NCBI GenBank assembly: GCA_030848925.1
Contig: JANFFA010000002.1
Coordinates: forward strand, 124,001 to 188,000
DNA length: 64,000 nt
Direction of reading: 5' to 3'
DNA from: Rhodalgimonas zhirmunskyi
GTDB lineage: Bacteria > Pseudomonadota > Alphaproteobacteria > Rhodobacterales > Rhodobacteraceae
Under the pieces are notes generated by a model that was given only the letters and a program-made list of their open reading frames with translations, was not told where the DNA came from and ran no database searches. Positions 28,201 through 36,164 of the stretch are shown here, piece after piece. Both the position numbers and the translations under genes were made by a program. Numbering within the stretch: the first letter of the stretch is position 1; each line of letters opens with the position of its first letter.

Positions 28201-29072
28201 GTATCGCCGGTAACCTCGCCAATCCCTTCGGCATCCACGGTGTCATTGCCGAAATCGTTCTCGATATGGAACGTATCGTCGTTGAACCCGCCCCAAAGGT
28301 AATCGTCGCCTCTCCCGCCCCAGATCTCGTCGTTATCATAAGAGCCACGGATCCAGTCGTCGCCATCCCCGCCATAGATCGTATCGGCACCCTCGTTGCC
28401 TTCAAGATGGTCGTCGCCCGCGCCGCCTTCGACAAAGTCATCGCCGTATTCGCCATAGATCGAATCGGCCCCATCGCCACCGGACAGGCTGTCGTCATCC
28501 TCGTTGCCATAAATGACGTCGTCGCCCGCCCCGCCCAAAAGGGTATCAGCGCCTTCACCGCTCCGGATCGTGTCGGCTCCCTCACCGCCCTCGATGCTGT
28601 CGTCGCCCACGTCGCCTAGGACCGAGTCGTCGCCCGCCCCGGCCAGAACGGTATCGTTGCCCGCTCCCGCCTCGACGTAATCGTCGTCGCTGTCATCCGC
28701 CGCATCACCCGCGTCGATCCGGTCGCCCTCCGGATCGCCCGTGTATCCCGCATCGATCAGGTCATCCCCGGCCCCGCCCTCGACAATGTAATCGGGTGCC
28801 ACATAGTCGGGTGGATTGATCGCCGTGCCGCTGCCCGAGGTGATGAAATAGGTATCCGGCATGAAATAGACGTTGTCATCATCGCCAAGGAAATAGCTGC
28901 CGGTATCGGTCACCTCATCGTAATGCAGCCCGTCATCGGCCCGCGTCCCCGACCATTTCCAATCACCGTCGCCCAACGCGCGTGCGATGGTAAACCCGAC
29001 CTGAGTGCCATCCACCGGATCTCCGGCGGTCAAGGCCCCGTCCACAAGCGTTACAAGATAGCCCACAGGCAT
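25215..29072 (-). CDS. Giant acidic RTX-like calcium-repeat protein with C-terminal Hint domain
   Basis: About 1285 residues, extremely rich in Asp and Gly, with many GGxGxDxL/I-type nonapeptide repeats that bind calcium after export. A module beginning PDYIVEG or PDYVVEG occurs three times (about residues 104, 447 and 739 counted from 29105). The last 180 residues are a Hint domain: CFTKGTRILTERGMRPIETL, SPQHRML, ending near HILFDRHEIVY. Start 29072 follows GAGGGAAC; upstream ATGs at 29105 and 29093 are weaker. Hint proteins of this type are common in Rhodobacterales; secretion by a type I system is likely, but no exporter genes are here. Confidence 0.85.
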   Translation of the reverse strand: MPVGYLVTLVDGALTAGDPVDGTQVGFTIARALGDGDWKWSGTRADDGLHYDEVTDTGSYFLGDDDNVYFMPDTYFITSGSGTAINPPDYVAPDYIVEGGAGDDLIDAGYTGDPEGDRIDAGDAADDSDDDYVEAGAGNDTVLAGAGDDSVLGDVGDDSIEGGEGADTIRSGEGADTLLGGAGDDVIYGNEDDDSLSGGDGADSIYGEYGDDFVEGGAGDDHLEGNEGADTIYGGDGDDWIRGSYDNDEIWGGRGDDYLWGGFNDDTFHIENDFGNDTVDAEGIGEVTGDTLDLSAVTDDLTLDLRGVNPEEGTFSDGTSTASFNEIERIELGGGTDTLVLADGSGADKVFGFSAPVDAGGAWTPGDMLDVSAVTSDYGTTPVTVSDVTVGDDGSGNAVLSFPGGESLTLMGVSPADVSDPGALEAMGIPGDPVIPDYIVEGTGAGEVIDIAYAGDPEGDMVDASDALDGSDDDLIQAFGGDDTIDPGAGDDTVEAGGGDDVITLTAGFGQDVIIGGEGGEDGPGDWIDLSGQSGSVEVTFDAAEAGTLVSGADGATFSEIEGLRLGAGDDTVTGAEGAEQIETGAGDDLIDTGAGDDMIDAGDGADTVDGGAGDDVIDLGAGDGIEDLVIFQDDDGNDLVEAFEAPIENGDGTFTGRDLLNVSDLRDGDGDPVDTADVTVSDDGSGNAVLSFPGGESLTLVGVAPGDVSDPGALNAMGIPLPPAPVPDYVVEGTDAGDEIDADYAGDPEGDRVDASDALDGSDDDVIDAGAGNDTILAGLGDDSVLAGAGDDYVEGGEGADTILGFEGSDTVLGGAGDDVINTRTSVGAGVPDEGYTDTHGTGLSYPSDPDPDNDRDSVDGGLGNDSILTGDDDDTVLGGAGDDTIDAGFDDDSVLGGSGADWIEGNEGNDTLDGGDGGDAIYGDVAPSAAGYGLYQPYELENDGSDDAPENNEDSLIGGAGDDSLYGQDDDDTLEGGSGDDWLDGGIDDDVLTGGEGADTALGGQGDDVLYVAQGDSAEGGDGDDTFHIEDLGEAGSGSIEIIGGEGDETAGDTLNFHGLTHWDDVTLTDSDPGTGLAGSAVLTDGSVVTFSEVENIIICFTKGTRILTERGMRPIETLARGDMVVTRDHGVQPIRWAGHRTVPAKGSLAPIRIEAGVLGNSRALVVSPQHRMLIDGHATALMFGEGEVLASAKHLVNGGTVREMPGGEVTYVHILFDRHEIVYAEGAASESFFPGDMGMDAVDAAAREELFTIFPELRSSAGGFDETARMCLKRHEARLIRL

Positions 29073-29336
29073 GTTGCGCGTTCCCTCTGCCATGCCGCGA
29101 TGCAACGCATCGGGCGGCCAAAATACTGCGCGTCCTCGCCTGATGGCGAAGACACGACCTCAATCGACAGAGAAACCGCAGAAGGCAGGCATGGGTTTGG
29201 CGGAAATCAGGCTTTTTGTAACTTATTGTGCCGCATTCGCGCACAAACACAGCACCTGAGTTTCCGAATTAGAAACAATCTAGGCCTCGAAAGCAAAATT
29301 ATCATCGGATCAAGCAGCATTGCCGGTATCCGCGCG

Positions 29337-30599
29337 TCACCGGATCAGCATCACCCGCAGGTCATTCACATTCGTGCCCGTCGGCCCCGGTACGAACAAC
29401 TCACCCACCGCAGCAAACGCGCCCCACGCGTCATGCCCGGCCAGCGCGGCGCCCGGATCGATCCCCGCCGCACGCATCCTTGCCGCTGTGCTGCCATCGG
29501 CAAAGGCCCCGGCATTGTCCTCGCTGCCGTCGATCCCGTCCGTGTCGGCGGCCATCGCAGCGACATGCTCCAACCCTTCGATCCCCTGCGCAAGGCTCAA
29601 CAGAAACTCGCTGTTGCGCCCGCCACGTCCGCCCTTCGTGCGCAGGGTCACGCTGGTCTCGCCCCCCGACAGGATGGCCACAGGCGCGGCAAAGGGCCGA
29701 CCCCGGTGCCGCACCTCGCGCGCGATGGCGGCATGCACCTTCGCCACCTCCCGTGCCTCGCCCTCGATCGCATCCGACAGGATCACCGGCGTGTAACCGC
29801 CCCCGCGCGCCACCTCCGCTGCTGCCTCCAGCGATTTCGCGGCACTCGCGATCACATGCACCTCGTTACGCGCGAAAACCGGATCGTCCGGCGCTGGCGG
29901 CGCCTCCGCCAGTTCCAGCGCCGCGCGTATCCGCTCGGGAAGCGCGATGCCATATGCCGCCACCGCCGCCAGCGCCTCGGCCCGGCCCACCTTGTCCGGC
30001 ACCGTCGGCCCGCTCGCCACCTGCGCCGGATCATCCCCCGGCACGTCGCTCACGATCAGACTCACCACCTTGGCCGGAAATGCCGCCGCGGCCAGCCGCC
30101 CGCCCTTCACCCGGCTCAACTGCTTGCGGATCGCATTCATCGCCCCGATCGGCGCCCCGCTGGCCAAAAGCGCCTCGTTCAATTCCACTTCATCGGCCAG
30201 TGTCAGCCCCGCACTTGGCGCCGCCAGCAAAGCCGACCCCCCTCCACACACCAACGCCACCACCAGATCGTCCTCGCCCAACCCCGATACAGCCTCAAGC
30301 AGCGCCTCACCCGCGCGCACCCCGGCCTCGTCCGGCACCGGGTGCGCCGCCTCAAGGACCTGCACATACCGCGTCGGCGCCCCAAACCCATAGCGCGTCA
30401 CCACGATCCCCTCGACCGGCGCCCCCCACGCCGTCTCGAACGCCGCCGCCATCTGCGCCACGCCCTTGCCCGCCCCCACGACGACAACACGCCCGCGCGG
30501 TCGCTCCGGCAGAACCCCGGCCATCGCCGCCCCCGGCTCCGCCGCCTTCACCGCCGCGGCAAACATCTCTTCCAGCAAACTCCGGTCTTCATCGCGCAT
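29337..30599 (-). CDS. Glycerate 2-kinase (MOFRL family)
   Basis: A 420-residue enzyme of the GckA/TtuD group, older annotations of which say hydroxypyruvate reductase; it phosphorylates glycerate at C2. The N-terminal glycerate-kinase domain holds GGGSALLAAPS, and the C-terminal MOFRL region has SGGETSVTLRTKGGRGGRN and ADTDGIDGS. GGAGG precedes ATG 30599, preferred to an upstream ATG at 30665. The 230 bases after it, towards the Hint gene, hold no gene that I can see. Confidence 0.88.
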   Translation of the reverse strand: MRDEDRSLLEEMFAAAVKAAEPGAAMAGVLPERPRGRVVVVGAGKGVAQMAAAFETAWGAPVEGIVVTRYGFGAPTRYVQVLEAAHPVPDEAGVRAGEALLEAVSGLGEDDLVVALVCGGGSALLAAPSAGLTLADEVELNEALLASGAPIGAMNAIRKQLSRVKGGRLAAAAFPAKVVSLIVSDVPGDDPAQVASGPTVPDKVGRAEALAAVAAYGIALPERIRAALELAEAPPAPDDPVFARNEVHVIASAAKSLEAAAEVARGGGYTPVILSDAIEGEAREVAKVHAAIAREVRHRGRPFAAPVAILSGGETSVTLRTKGGRGGRNSEFLLSLAQGIEGLEHVAAMAADTDGIDGSEDNAGAFADGSTAARMRAAGIDPGAALAGHDAWGAFAAVGELFVPGPTGTNVNDLRVMLIR

Positions 30600-30659
30600 C
30601 TCGGGCACCTCCACCCTGCAATCCTTCCTCAACAGCGGCCCGAAACACCAGCCCACCTG

Positions 30660-30706
30660 CTTCACTTGACCGGAAATATCCCGGGGGTGTGGGGGCTGGC
30701 CCCCAC
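30660..30706 (+). repeat. Dispersed palindromic repeat, copy 3
   Basis: CTTCACTTGACCGG followed by the AAATATCCCGGGGG core and the G/C arms, upstream of glycerate kinase and 26 bases before the TauR-type repeats at 30732. Confidence 0.75.
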
Positions 30707-30731
30707 GCCTGCCTGAAACACAGGCACGCGC

Positions 30732-30763
30732 TTGGACTTACCGGCAATCCCATCTGGCCCTAT
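30732..30763 (+). promoter_or_regulatory. TauR-type direct repeats before tpa
   Basis: TTGGACTTAC (30732) and CTGGCCCTAT (30754) each match 8 of 10 positions of CTGGACYTAA, the TauR site reported for Rhodobacter capsulatus. Their starts are 22 bases apart, two helical turns. They lie 86 bases before the tpa ATG, a normal activator distance. Confidence 0.7.
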
Positions 30764-30848
30764 CGACTTTCATTAAAATCAGGCTGAAGATAACACCCAG
30801 AATCTCGAATACACTCGAGCCAACCTTCTAGCGACCCGGAGCATCCTC

Positions 30849-32240
30849 ATGGACGGCACTCTTTCCCAAAACGATATCTCCCACGTGGTCGACGCCGACC
30901 GCGCCCACGTCTGGCACCACCTGACACAACACAAACCTTTCGAAACCGGCGAACCGCGCGTGATCATCGAAGGCAAGGGCATGCGCGTCTGGGATCAGAA
31001 CGGCCGCGAATTCCTCGATGCGGTCTCCGGCGGCGTCTGGACCGTCAACGTCGGCTATGGTCGCGAAGAAATCGCCAATGTCATCCGTGATCAGCTGATC
31101 AAGCTCAACTATTTCTCGGGCTCCGCCGGCTCCGTCCCCGGCGCGCTCTATTCCGAAAAGCTGATCGAAAAGATGCCGGGCATGACCCGCGTCTACTACT
31201 GTAACTCCGGCTCCGAGGCGAACGAGAAAGCCTTCAAGATGATCCGCCAGATCGCGCACAAACGCTACGGCGGCAAGAAAACCAAGATCCTCTACCGTGA
31301 TCGCGACTACCACGGCGGCACCATCGGCACCATGTCCGCCGGCGGTCAGGACGAGCGCGTCATGCAGTACGGCCCCCTCGCCCCCGATTTCATCCGCGTG
31401 CCCCACTGCATGGAATACCGCGCACAAGAAGGCTGGAACCCCGAATCGGAAAGCTACGGCGAATACGCGGCCAACCTGATCGAAGAAGTCATCCTGCGCG
31501 AAGGCCCCGATACCGTGGGCGGCCTCTGCCTCGAACCGGTCACCGCTGGCGGCGGCGTGATCACGCCCCCCGAAGGCTACTGGCCCCGCGTGCAGGAAAT
31601 CTGCCGCAAATACGATATCCTCCTGCATATCGACGAGGTCGTCTGCGGCATCGGCCGCACCGGCACATGGTTCGGCTACCAGCACTACGGCATCGAGCCT
31701 GACTTCGTGACCATGGCCAAGGGCGTGGCCTCGGGCTATGCCGCCATCGCCTGCTGCGTCACCACCGAACGCGTGTTCGACATGTTCAAGGACAACGCCG
31801 ACGATCCGATGAACTACTTCCGCGATATCTCCACCTTCGGCGGATGCACCGCCGGTCCCGCCGCCGCACTCGAAAACATGCGCATCATCGAGGACGAAGG
31901 CCTGCTCGACAACACCACCGCCATGGGCGCACGGATGATGACCAACCTGCACAACCTGATGGAAAAACACCGCGTCGTCGGCGACGTGCGCGGCAAGGGC
32001 CTCTTCTGTGGCGCCGAACTGGTCCGCGACCGCGCCACCAAGGAAGCCGTCTCTGAAAAGGAAATCGCGCAGGTCGTCGCCGAATGCGGCGCCCAAGGCG
32101 TGATCATCGGCGCCGCCAACCGCTCGATTCCGGGGCTGAACAACGTGCTCTGCTTCTCCCCCGCTCTCATCGCCACTCCCGACGACATCGATCAGATCAC
32201 CGATGCCGTCGACGTCGCGCTGGGCAAAGTCTTCGGCTGA
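30849..32240 (+). CDS. tpa: Taurine-pyruvate aminotransferase
   Basis: A PLP enzyme that moves the amino group of taurine to pyruvate, giving sulfoacetaldehyde and alanine. Its 463 residues have class III aminotransferase features: CNSGSEANE near 118, HIDEVVCG with PLP-binding Asp262, and FVTMAKGVASGY with the Schiff-base Lys291. GGAG lies about 9 bases before the ATG. The following tauR and xsc genes make the substrate assignment strong. A pair of TauR-type repeats lies upstream. Confidence 0.93.
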   Translation: MDGTLSQNDISHVVDADRAHVWHHLTQHKPFETGEPRVIIEGKGMRVWDQNGREFLDAVSGGVWTVNVGYGREEIANVIRDQLIKLNYFSGSAGSVPGALYSEKLIEKMPGMTRVYYCNSGSEANEKAFKMIRQIAHKRYGGKKTKILYRDRDYHGGTIGTMSAGGQDERVMQYGPLAPDFIRVPHCMEYRAQEGWNPESESYGEYAANLIEEVILREGPDTVGGLCLEPVTAGGGVITPPEGYWPRVQEICRKYDILLHIDEVVCGIGRTGTWFGYQHYGIEPDFVTMAKGVASGYAAIACCVTTERVFDMFKDNADDPMNYFRDISTFGGCTAGPAAALENMRIIEDEGLLDNTTAMGARMMTNLHNLMEKHRVVGDVRGKGLFCGAELVRDRATKEAVSEKEIAQVVAECGAQGVIIGAANRSIPGLNNVLCFSPALIATPDDIDQITDAVDVALGKVFG

Positions 32241-32263
32241 GGCACAATACGTTAAGCACAAAA

Positions 32264-32313
32264 GTGGGGGGCCAGCCCCCCACACCCCCCGGGATATTTG
32301 AAGTCAGATGAAG
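32264..32313 (-). repeat. Dispersed palindromic repeat, copy 4 (inverted)
   Basis: The same element as at 1196, 24518 and 30660 but on the other strand: minus-strand CTTCATCTGAC, then a core ending ATATCCCGGGGGG and the G/C arms. It lies 23 bases after the tpa stop. Confidence 0.75.
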
Positions 32314-32406
32314 ACAGGGGATCGATGTTGCACCCCTCCTTTCAATTTTCCCCAAATACTCAACAACCACCCCCCCCACGCACACGGTTGCTTTGACCTA
32401 ACAGAG

Positions 32407-32453
32407 CCCCCGCAGGAGAGCGGGGTGGGTGGGCGGGCGCTCTCCTGCGGGGG
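32407..32453. repeat. 15-bp inverted repeat with a G-quadruplex-type loop
   Basis: CCCCCGCAGGAGAGC (32407-32421) is perfectly complementary to 32439-32453. The 17-base loop contains GGGGTGGGTGGGCGGG, four G-runs joined by single bases, a canonical G-quadruplex motif on the plus strand. It sits between tpa and tauR, just before the TauR-type repeats. A terminator or an attenuator role is possible. Confidence 0.7.
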
Positions 32454-32458
32454 CGGCC

Positions 32459-32490
32459 ACAAGTCCAGATTGCCCGCGGATTAAGTCCAG
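32459..32490 (-). promoter_or_regulatory. TauR-type direct repeats before tauR
   Basis: On the minus strand CTGGACTTAA (32490-32481, 10 of 10 against CTGGACYTAA) and CTGGACTTGT (32468-32459, 8 of 10) lie 22 bases apart, the same spacing as before tpa. They end 14 bases before the tauR ATG, so autoregulation, probably repression, is likely. Confidence 0.75.
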
Positions 32491-32504
32491 TCTAGGCTCG
32501 CACC

Positions 32505-33968
32505 ATGGCCATTCCCGTCGAAACCATCTTTCTTGACCCCGGCGCGCAAGGTACGTTGCAATCGCGCATTCAACAGCTCTTTGCCGAGGCGATCCTCTCG
32601 GGCCGCTTCCGCGCGGGCGAAAAACTGCCGTCCTCGCGCCGCCTTGCCGCGCATCTCGGCGTGGCGCGTATCACCGTCACCGCCGCCTATACCGAACTGG
32701 TGGCCTCCGATTATCTCACCTCGAAGGGCCGCTCGGGGTATTTCGTCTCCGATACGGCGCCCAAACCGCCCGATTTTCCACCGCCGCCGCCGCGGCTCGA
32801 TGCCGTCGACTGGCCCCGTGCGCTTGGCCAGCGTTTTTCCGGCGGCGTCACACCGGCCCGCGTGCCCGATTGGTCCTCTTATCGCTACCCCTTCCTTTAC
32901 GGCCAGACCGACCCGACGCTGTTCGATCACCAGAACTGGCGCCAATGTGCCCTGCGTGCCTTGGGACAGCGCGATTTCGCCTCGCTCACTTCGGATTACT
33001 ACGACCGTGACGATCCCGAACTTCTGGCCTTCATCGCCCGCCATATCCTGCCCCGCCGCGGGATCAGCGCAGGCCCCGAGGAAATCCTCGTCACCATGGG
33101 CGCGCAGAACGCGCTCTGGCTCACCGCGCAGGTCCTCCTGACCCAGCGCCGCACCGCCGCGATCGAGGATCCCTGCTACCCTGCCCTGCGCGATATCCTC
33201 ACCCAATCACGCTGCCACGTGGCCGCCGTGCCCGTCGATGCCGACGGCCTCCCGCCCGAAGACCTTCCCGAAGGCACCGACGTGATCTTTACCACCCCCA
33301 GTCACCAGTGCCCCACCACCGCCACCATGCCCATGGCCCGACGCCAAGCGCTGTTGCAGCGCGCCGCCGATCTCGACGCTCTGATCGTCGAGGACGATTA
33401 CGAATTTGAGATGTCGTTCCTCTCGCCCCCCTCTCCCGCGTTGAAATCGCTCGATCGCGACGGCCGGGTGATCCATGTCGGCAGCTTCTCTAAATCGCTC
33501 TTCCCCGGCCTGCGCCTTGGCTATCTGGTCGGCGCCGCGCCTTTCATCCGCGAGGTCCGCGCCCTGCGCGCCTCGGTCCTGCGCCACGTGCCCGGCCATA
33601 TCCAGCGCACCGCCGCCTATTTCCTCGGGCTTGGCCATTACGACAGCCTGATCCGTCGCATGTCCGACACCCTGCGCACACGACGCGAGGCCATGGAAAG
33701 CGCCATCGCGCAACACGGCCTCACCGTCGCCGGCCAGGGAGCTTTCGGCGGCTCGTCCTTCTGGATGCAGGCCACCGACGGCACCGATAGTGATCAACTG
33801 GCCGCGAAACTGCGCGCGAAATCGGTATTGATCGACCCCGGTCGCCCGTTCTTTTTCACCCCGCAGGACGGCGCGCGTCACTATCGGATCGCCTATTCTT
33901 CCATCCCTACCGCGCGGATCGAACCGGGCATCGCCCTGATCGCTGAAACCCTTAAGAACTGGCCCTAA
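32505..33968 (+). CDS. tauR: Taurine regulator TauR (MocR/GntR family)
   Basis: A 487-residue regulator with a GntR-type winged helix (residues about 10-80: FRAGEKLPSSRRLAAHLGVARITVTAAY in part) joined by a linker to a class I aminotransferase-like domain that binds PLP; GSFSKSLFPGLRLGY carries the expected PLP lysine, Lys330. In Rhodobacter capsulatus TauR activates tpa in the presence of taurine. Its position between tpa and xsc is the same here. Only a weak ribosome-binding site is seen before ATG 32505. Its own promoter and those of tpa and xsc carry TauR-type repeats. Confidence 0.9.
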   Translation: MAIPVETIFLDPGAQGTLQSRIQQLFAEAILSGRFRAGEKLPSSRRLAAHLGVARITVTAAYTELVASDYLTSKGRSGYFVSDTAPKPPDFPPPPPRLDAVDWPRALGQRFSGGVTPARVPDWSSYRYPFLYGQTDPTLFDHQNWRQCALRALGQRDFASLTSDYYDRDDPELLAFIARHILPRRGISAGPEEILVTMGAQNALWLTAQVLLTQRRTAAIEDPCYPALRDILTQSRCHVAAVPVDADGLPPEDLPEGTDVIFTTPSHQCPTTATMPMARRQALLQRAADLDALIVEDDYEFEMSFLSPPSPALKSLDRDGRVIHVGSFSKSLFPGLRLGYLVGAAPFIREVRALRASVLRHVPGHIQRTAAYFLGLGHYDSLIRRMSDTLRTRREAMESAIAQHGLTVAGQGAFGGSSFWMQATDGTDSDQLAAKLRAKSVLIDPGRPFFFTPQDGARHYRIAYSSIPTARIEPGIALIAETLKNWP

Positions 33969-33991
33969 ACCAACACCCGAACTGGCCCTAA
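33959..33991 (+). promoter_or_regulatory. TauR-type direct repeats before xsc
   Basis: CTGGCCCTAA occurs twice, at 33959-33968 and 33982-33991, each matching 9 of 10 positions of CTGGACYTAA and 23 bases apart. The first copy contains the tauR stop codon. They lie 66 bases before the xsc ATG. Confidence 0.7.
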
Positions 33992-34056
33992 CCCCGCCAC
34001 GCTTGCCCTCGTAGGTTCGCCGCAACCCGGAACCGCCCCCAAAAGGACCGCCACCC

Positions 34057-35829
34057 ATGAAGATGACCACCGAAGAAGCCTTCGTCAAAACCCTCCAGCG
34101 CCACGGCATCGAACATGCCTTCGGCATCATCGGGTCGGCCTTCATGCCGATCTCCGATCTCTTTCCCAAGGCGGGCATCAAGTTCTGGGACTGCGCGCAC
34201 GAAGGCTCGGGCGGGATGATGGCCGACGGCTACACCCGCGCCACCGGCAAGATGAGCATGATGATCGCCCAGAACGGCCCCGGCATCGCCAATTTCGTCA
34301 CCGCCGTGAAAACCGCCTACTGGAATCACACGCCGCTTCTGCTCGTCACCCCACAAGCCGCCAACAAGACCATCGGCCAGGGCGGCTTTCAGGAGGTCGA
34401 GCAGATGGCGCTCTTCAAGGACATGGTCGCCTATCAGGAAGAGGTGCGCGATCCTTCCCGCATCGCCGAAGTGCTCGACCGCGTCATCACCAATGCCCGG
34501 CGCGCCAGCGCCCCCGCACAGATCAACGTGCCGCGTGATTACTGGACACAGATCGTCGACATCGCCATCCCCGAGCCGGTCGAATTCGAACGCCCCCGCG
34601 GCGGCGCGGCGGCGATCGCCGAGGCCGCGAAACTCCTGTCCGAGGCGCGCTTTCCCGTCATCCTCAACGGCGCGGGCGTTGTCCTTGGCGGCGCGATCCC
34701 GGCCTCGATGCAACTGGCCGAACGACTCACCGCGCCGGTCTGCGTCGGCTACCAGCACAACGATGCCTTCCCCGGCTCGCATCCGCTTTTTGCCGGGCCC
34801 TTGGGCTACAACGGCTCGAAAGCGGGCATGGAACTGATCCAGCAGGCCGATGTCGTGCTGTGCCTTGGCACCCGCCTCAACCCGTTCTCGACCCTGCCGG
34901 GCTACGGCATCGACTACTGGCCCTCGGATGCGAAAATCATTCAGGTCGACATCAACCCCGACCGCATCGGCCTGACCAAGAAGATCGCGGTCGGCATCGT
35001 CGGCGATGCCAAACAGGTTGCCGAACAGATCCTCGATCAGCTCTCCGGCACGGCGGGCGATGAGGGGCGTGAGGACCGCAAATCCCTGATCGCGCAAAAG
35101 AAATCCACCTGGGCGCAGCAACTCTCTGGCATGGATCACGAGGACGACGATCCCGGCACCAGCTGGAACCAGCGTGCCCGCGATGACAAGCCCGACTGGA
35201 TGAGCCCCCGCATGGCATGGCGCGCCATTCAACAGGCCCTCCCGAAAGAGGCGATCATCTCGTCCGACATCGGCAACAACTGCGCCATCGGCAACGCCTA
35301 TCCCAGCTTTGAGGCAGGGCGCAAATACCTTGCCCCCGGCCTGTTCGGGCCTTGCGGCTATGGCCTGCCCGCCATCGTCGGGGCCAAGATCGGCTGCCCC
35401 GATGTGCCGGTCGTGGGCTTCGCGGGTGACGGGGCTTTCGGCATCGCCGTGACCGAACTCACCGCCATTGGCCGCTCCGAATGGCCCGCCATCACGCAGG
35501 TGGTGTTCCGCAACTACCAGTGGGGCGCGGAAAAGCGCAATTCGACGCTGTGGTATGACGACAATTTCGTCGGCACCGAACTTGATGATGATGTGACCTA
35601 TGCCGGCATCGCCAAGGCCTGCGGCCTCAAGGGCGTCGTCGCGCGCACCATGGACGAGCTTACCGCTGCGCTGGATCAGGCGATAAAGGATCAAATGAAC
35701 GGCCAGACCACCCTGATCGAAGCGCTGATCAATCAGGAACTGGGCGAGCCGTTCCGACGCGACGCCATGAAAAAGCCCAATGTCGTGGCGGGCATCGACC
35801 CGGCTGACATGGTGCCGCAAAAGGTATGA
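34057..35829 (+). CDS. xsc: Sulfoacetaldehyde acetyltransferase
   Basis: A thiamine-diphosphate enzyme that converts sulfoacetaldehyde and phosphate to acetyl phosphate and sulfite. Its 590 residues match the Xsc family length. It starts MKMTTEEAFVKTLQRHGIEHAFGIIGSAFMP and has the TPP motif GFAGDGAFGIAVTEL with a downstream FRNYQWGAEKRN, typical of Xsc rather than acetolactate synthase. Its last codons overlap the next small gene by four bases (ATGA). TauR-type repeats lie upstream. Confidence 0.93.
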   Translation: MKMTTEEAFVKTLQRHGIEHAFGIIGSAFMPISDLFPKAGIKFWDCAHEGSGGMMADGYTRATGKMSMMIAQNGPGIANFVTAVKTAYWNHTPLLLVTPQAANKTIGQGGFQEVEQMALFKDMVAYQEEVRDPSRIAEVLDRVITNARRASAPAQINVPRDYWTQIVDIAIPEPVEFERPRGGAAAIAEAAKLLSEARFPVILNGAGVVLGGAIPASMQLAERLTAPVCVGYQHNDAFPGSHPLFAGPLGYNGSKAGMELIQQADVVLCLGTRLNPFSTLPGYGIDYWPSDAKIIQVDINPDRIGLTKKIAVGIVGDAKQVAEQILDQLSGTAGDEGREDRKSLIAQKKSTWAQQLSGMDHEDDDPGTSWNQRARDDKPDWMSPRMAWRAIQQALPKEAIISSDIGNNCAIGNAYPSFEAGRKYLAPGLFGPCGYGLPAIVGAKIGCPDVPVVGFAGDGAFGIAVTELTAIGRSEWPAITQVVFRNYQWGAEKRNSTLWYDDNFVGTELDDDVTYAGIAKACGLKGVVARTMDELTAALDQAIKDQMNGQTTLIEALINQELGEPFRRDAMKKPNVVAGIDPADMVPQKV

Positions 35830-36158
35830 TGCGGCGCGCGTTCTCGACCGGGGCCACGCTTTTGCTTGGCCACGTGCTTGCGCAAGCCGTCCACGCGCAG
35901 GACGTGGGCGCACCCGACGGTTGGAGCATCGAGAAATGCGACCGTTACAAGGCCGCTTGGGCGCATATGCAGCCCGAAACCCGCCCCGGCATCGGCGCGG
36001 GTTTCCTGCGCGATCACGCCGCCTTCCTTGCCTCGGGGTGCCTTTCGGGCCGCGTCTGCCCGCAAAGCCCGGCTGAAATCGAACTGGCCGACACCCTCTC
36101 GCTGATGGCCGTGGCCGATGGCATGGCCGGTTCCTTCACCCCCTTCAGCTGCGATTGA
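35826..36158 (+). CDS. Small exported protein coupled to xsc, function unknown
   Basis: A 110-residue protein with a signal peptide (RRAFSTGATLLLGHVLAQAVHAQ, cut likely after HAQ). The mature part has three cysteines (EKCDRY, SGCLSG, RVCPQS and a fourth in the terminal FSCD), suggesting two disulfides. Its ATG overlaps the xsc stop, so translation is coupled. I recognise no family. It may act in the periplasm during taurine or sulfite handling; that is inference from position only. Confidence 0.6.
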   Translation: MMRRAFSTGATLLLGHVLAQAVHAQDVGAPDGWSIEKCDRYKAAWAHMQPETRPGIGAGFLRDHAAFLASGCLSGRVCPQSPAEIELADTLSLMAVADGMAGSFTPFSCD

Positions 36159-36164
36159 TCCGCC

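Noticed and set aside
30828-32285. Long open frame antisense to tpa
   Set aside because: Composition is a shadow of tpa codons; no start signal or domain.
33988-35913. Long open frame antisense to xsc
   Set aside because: No recognisable domain and fully overlapped by a confidently identified gene.
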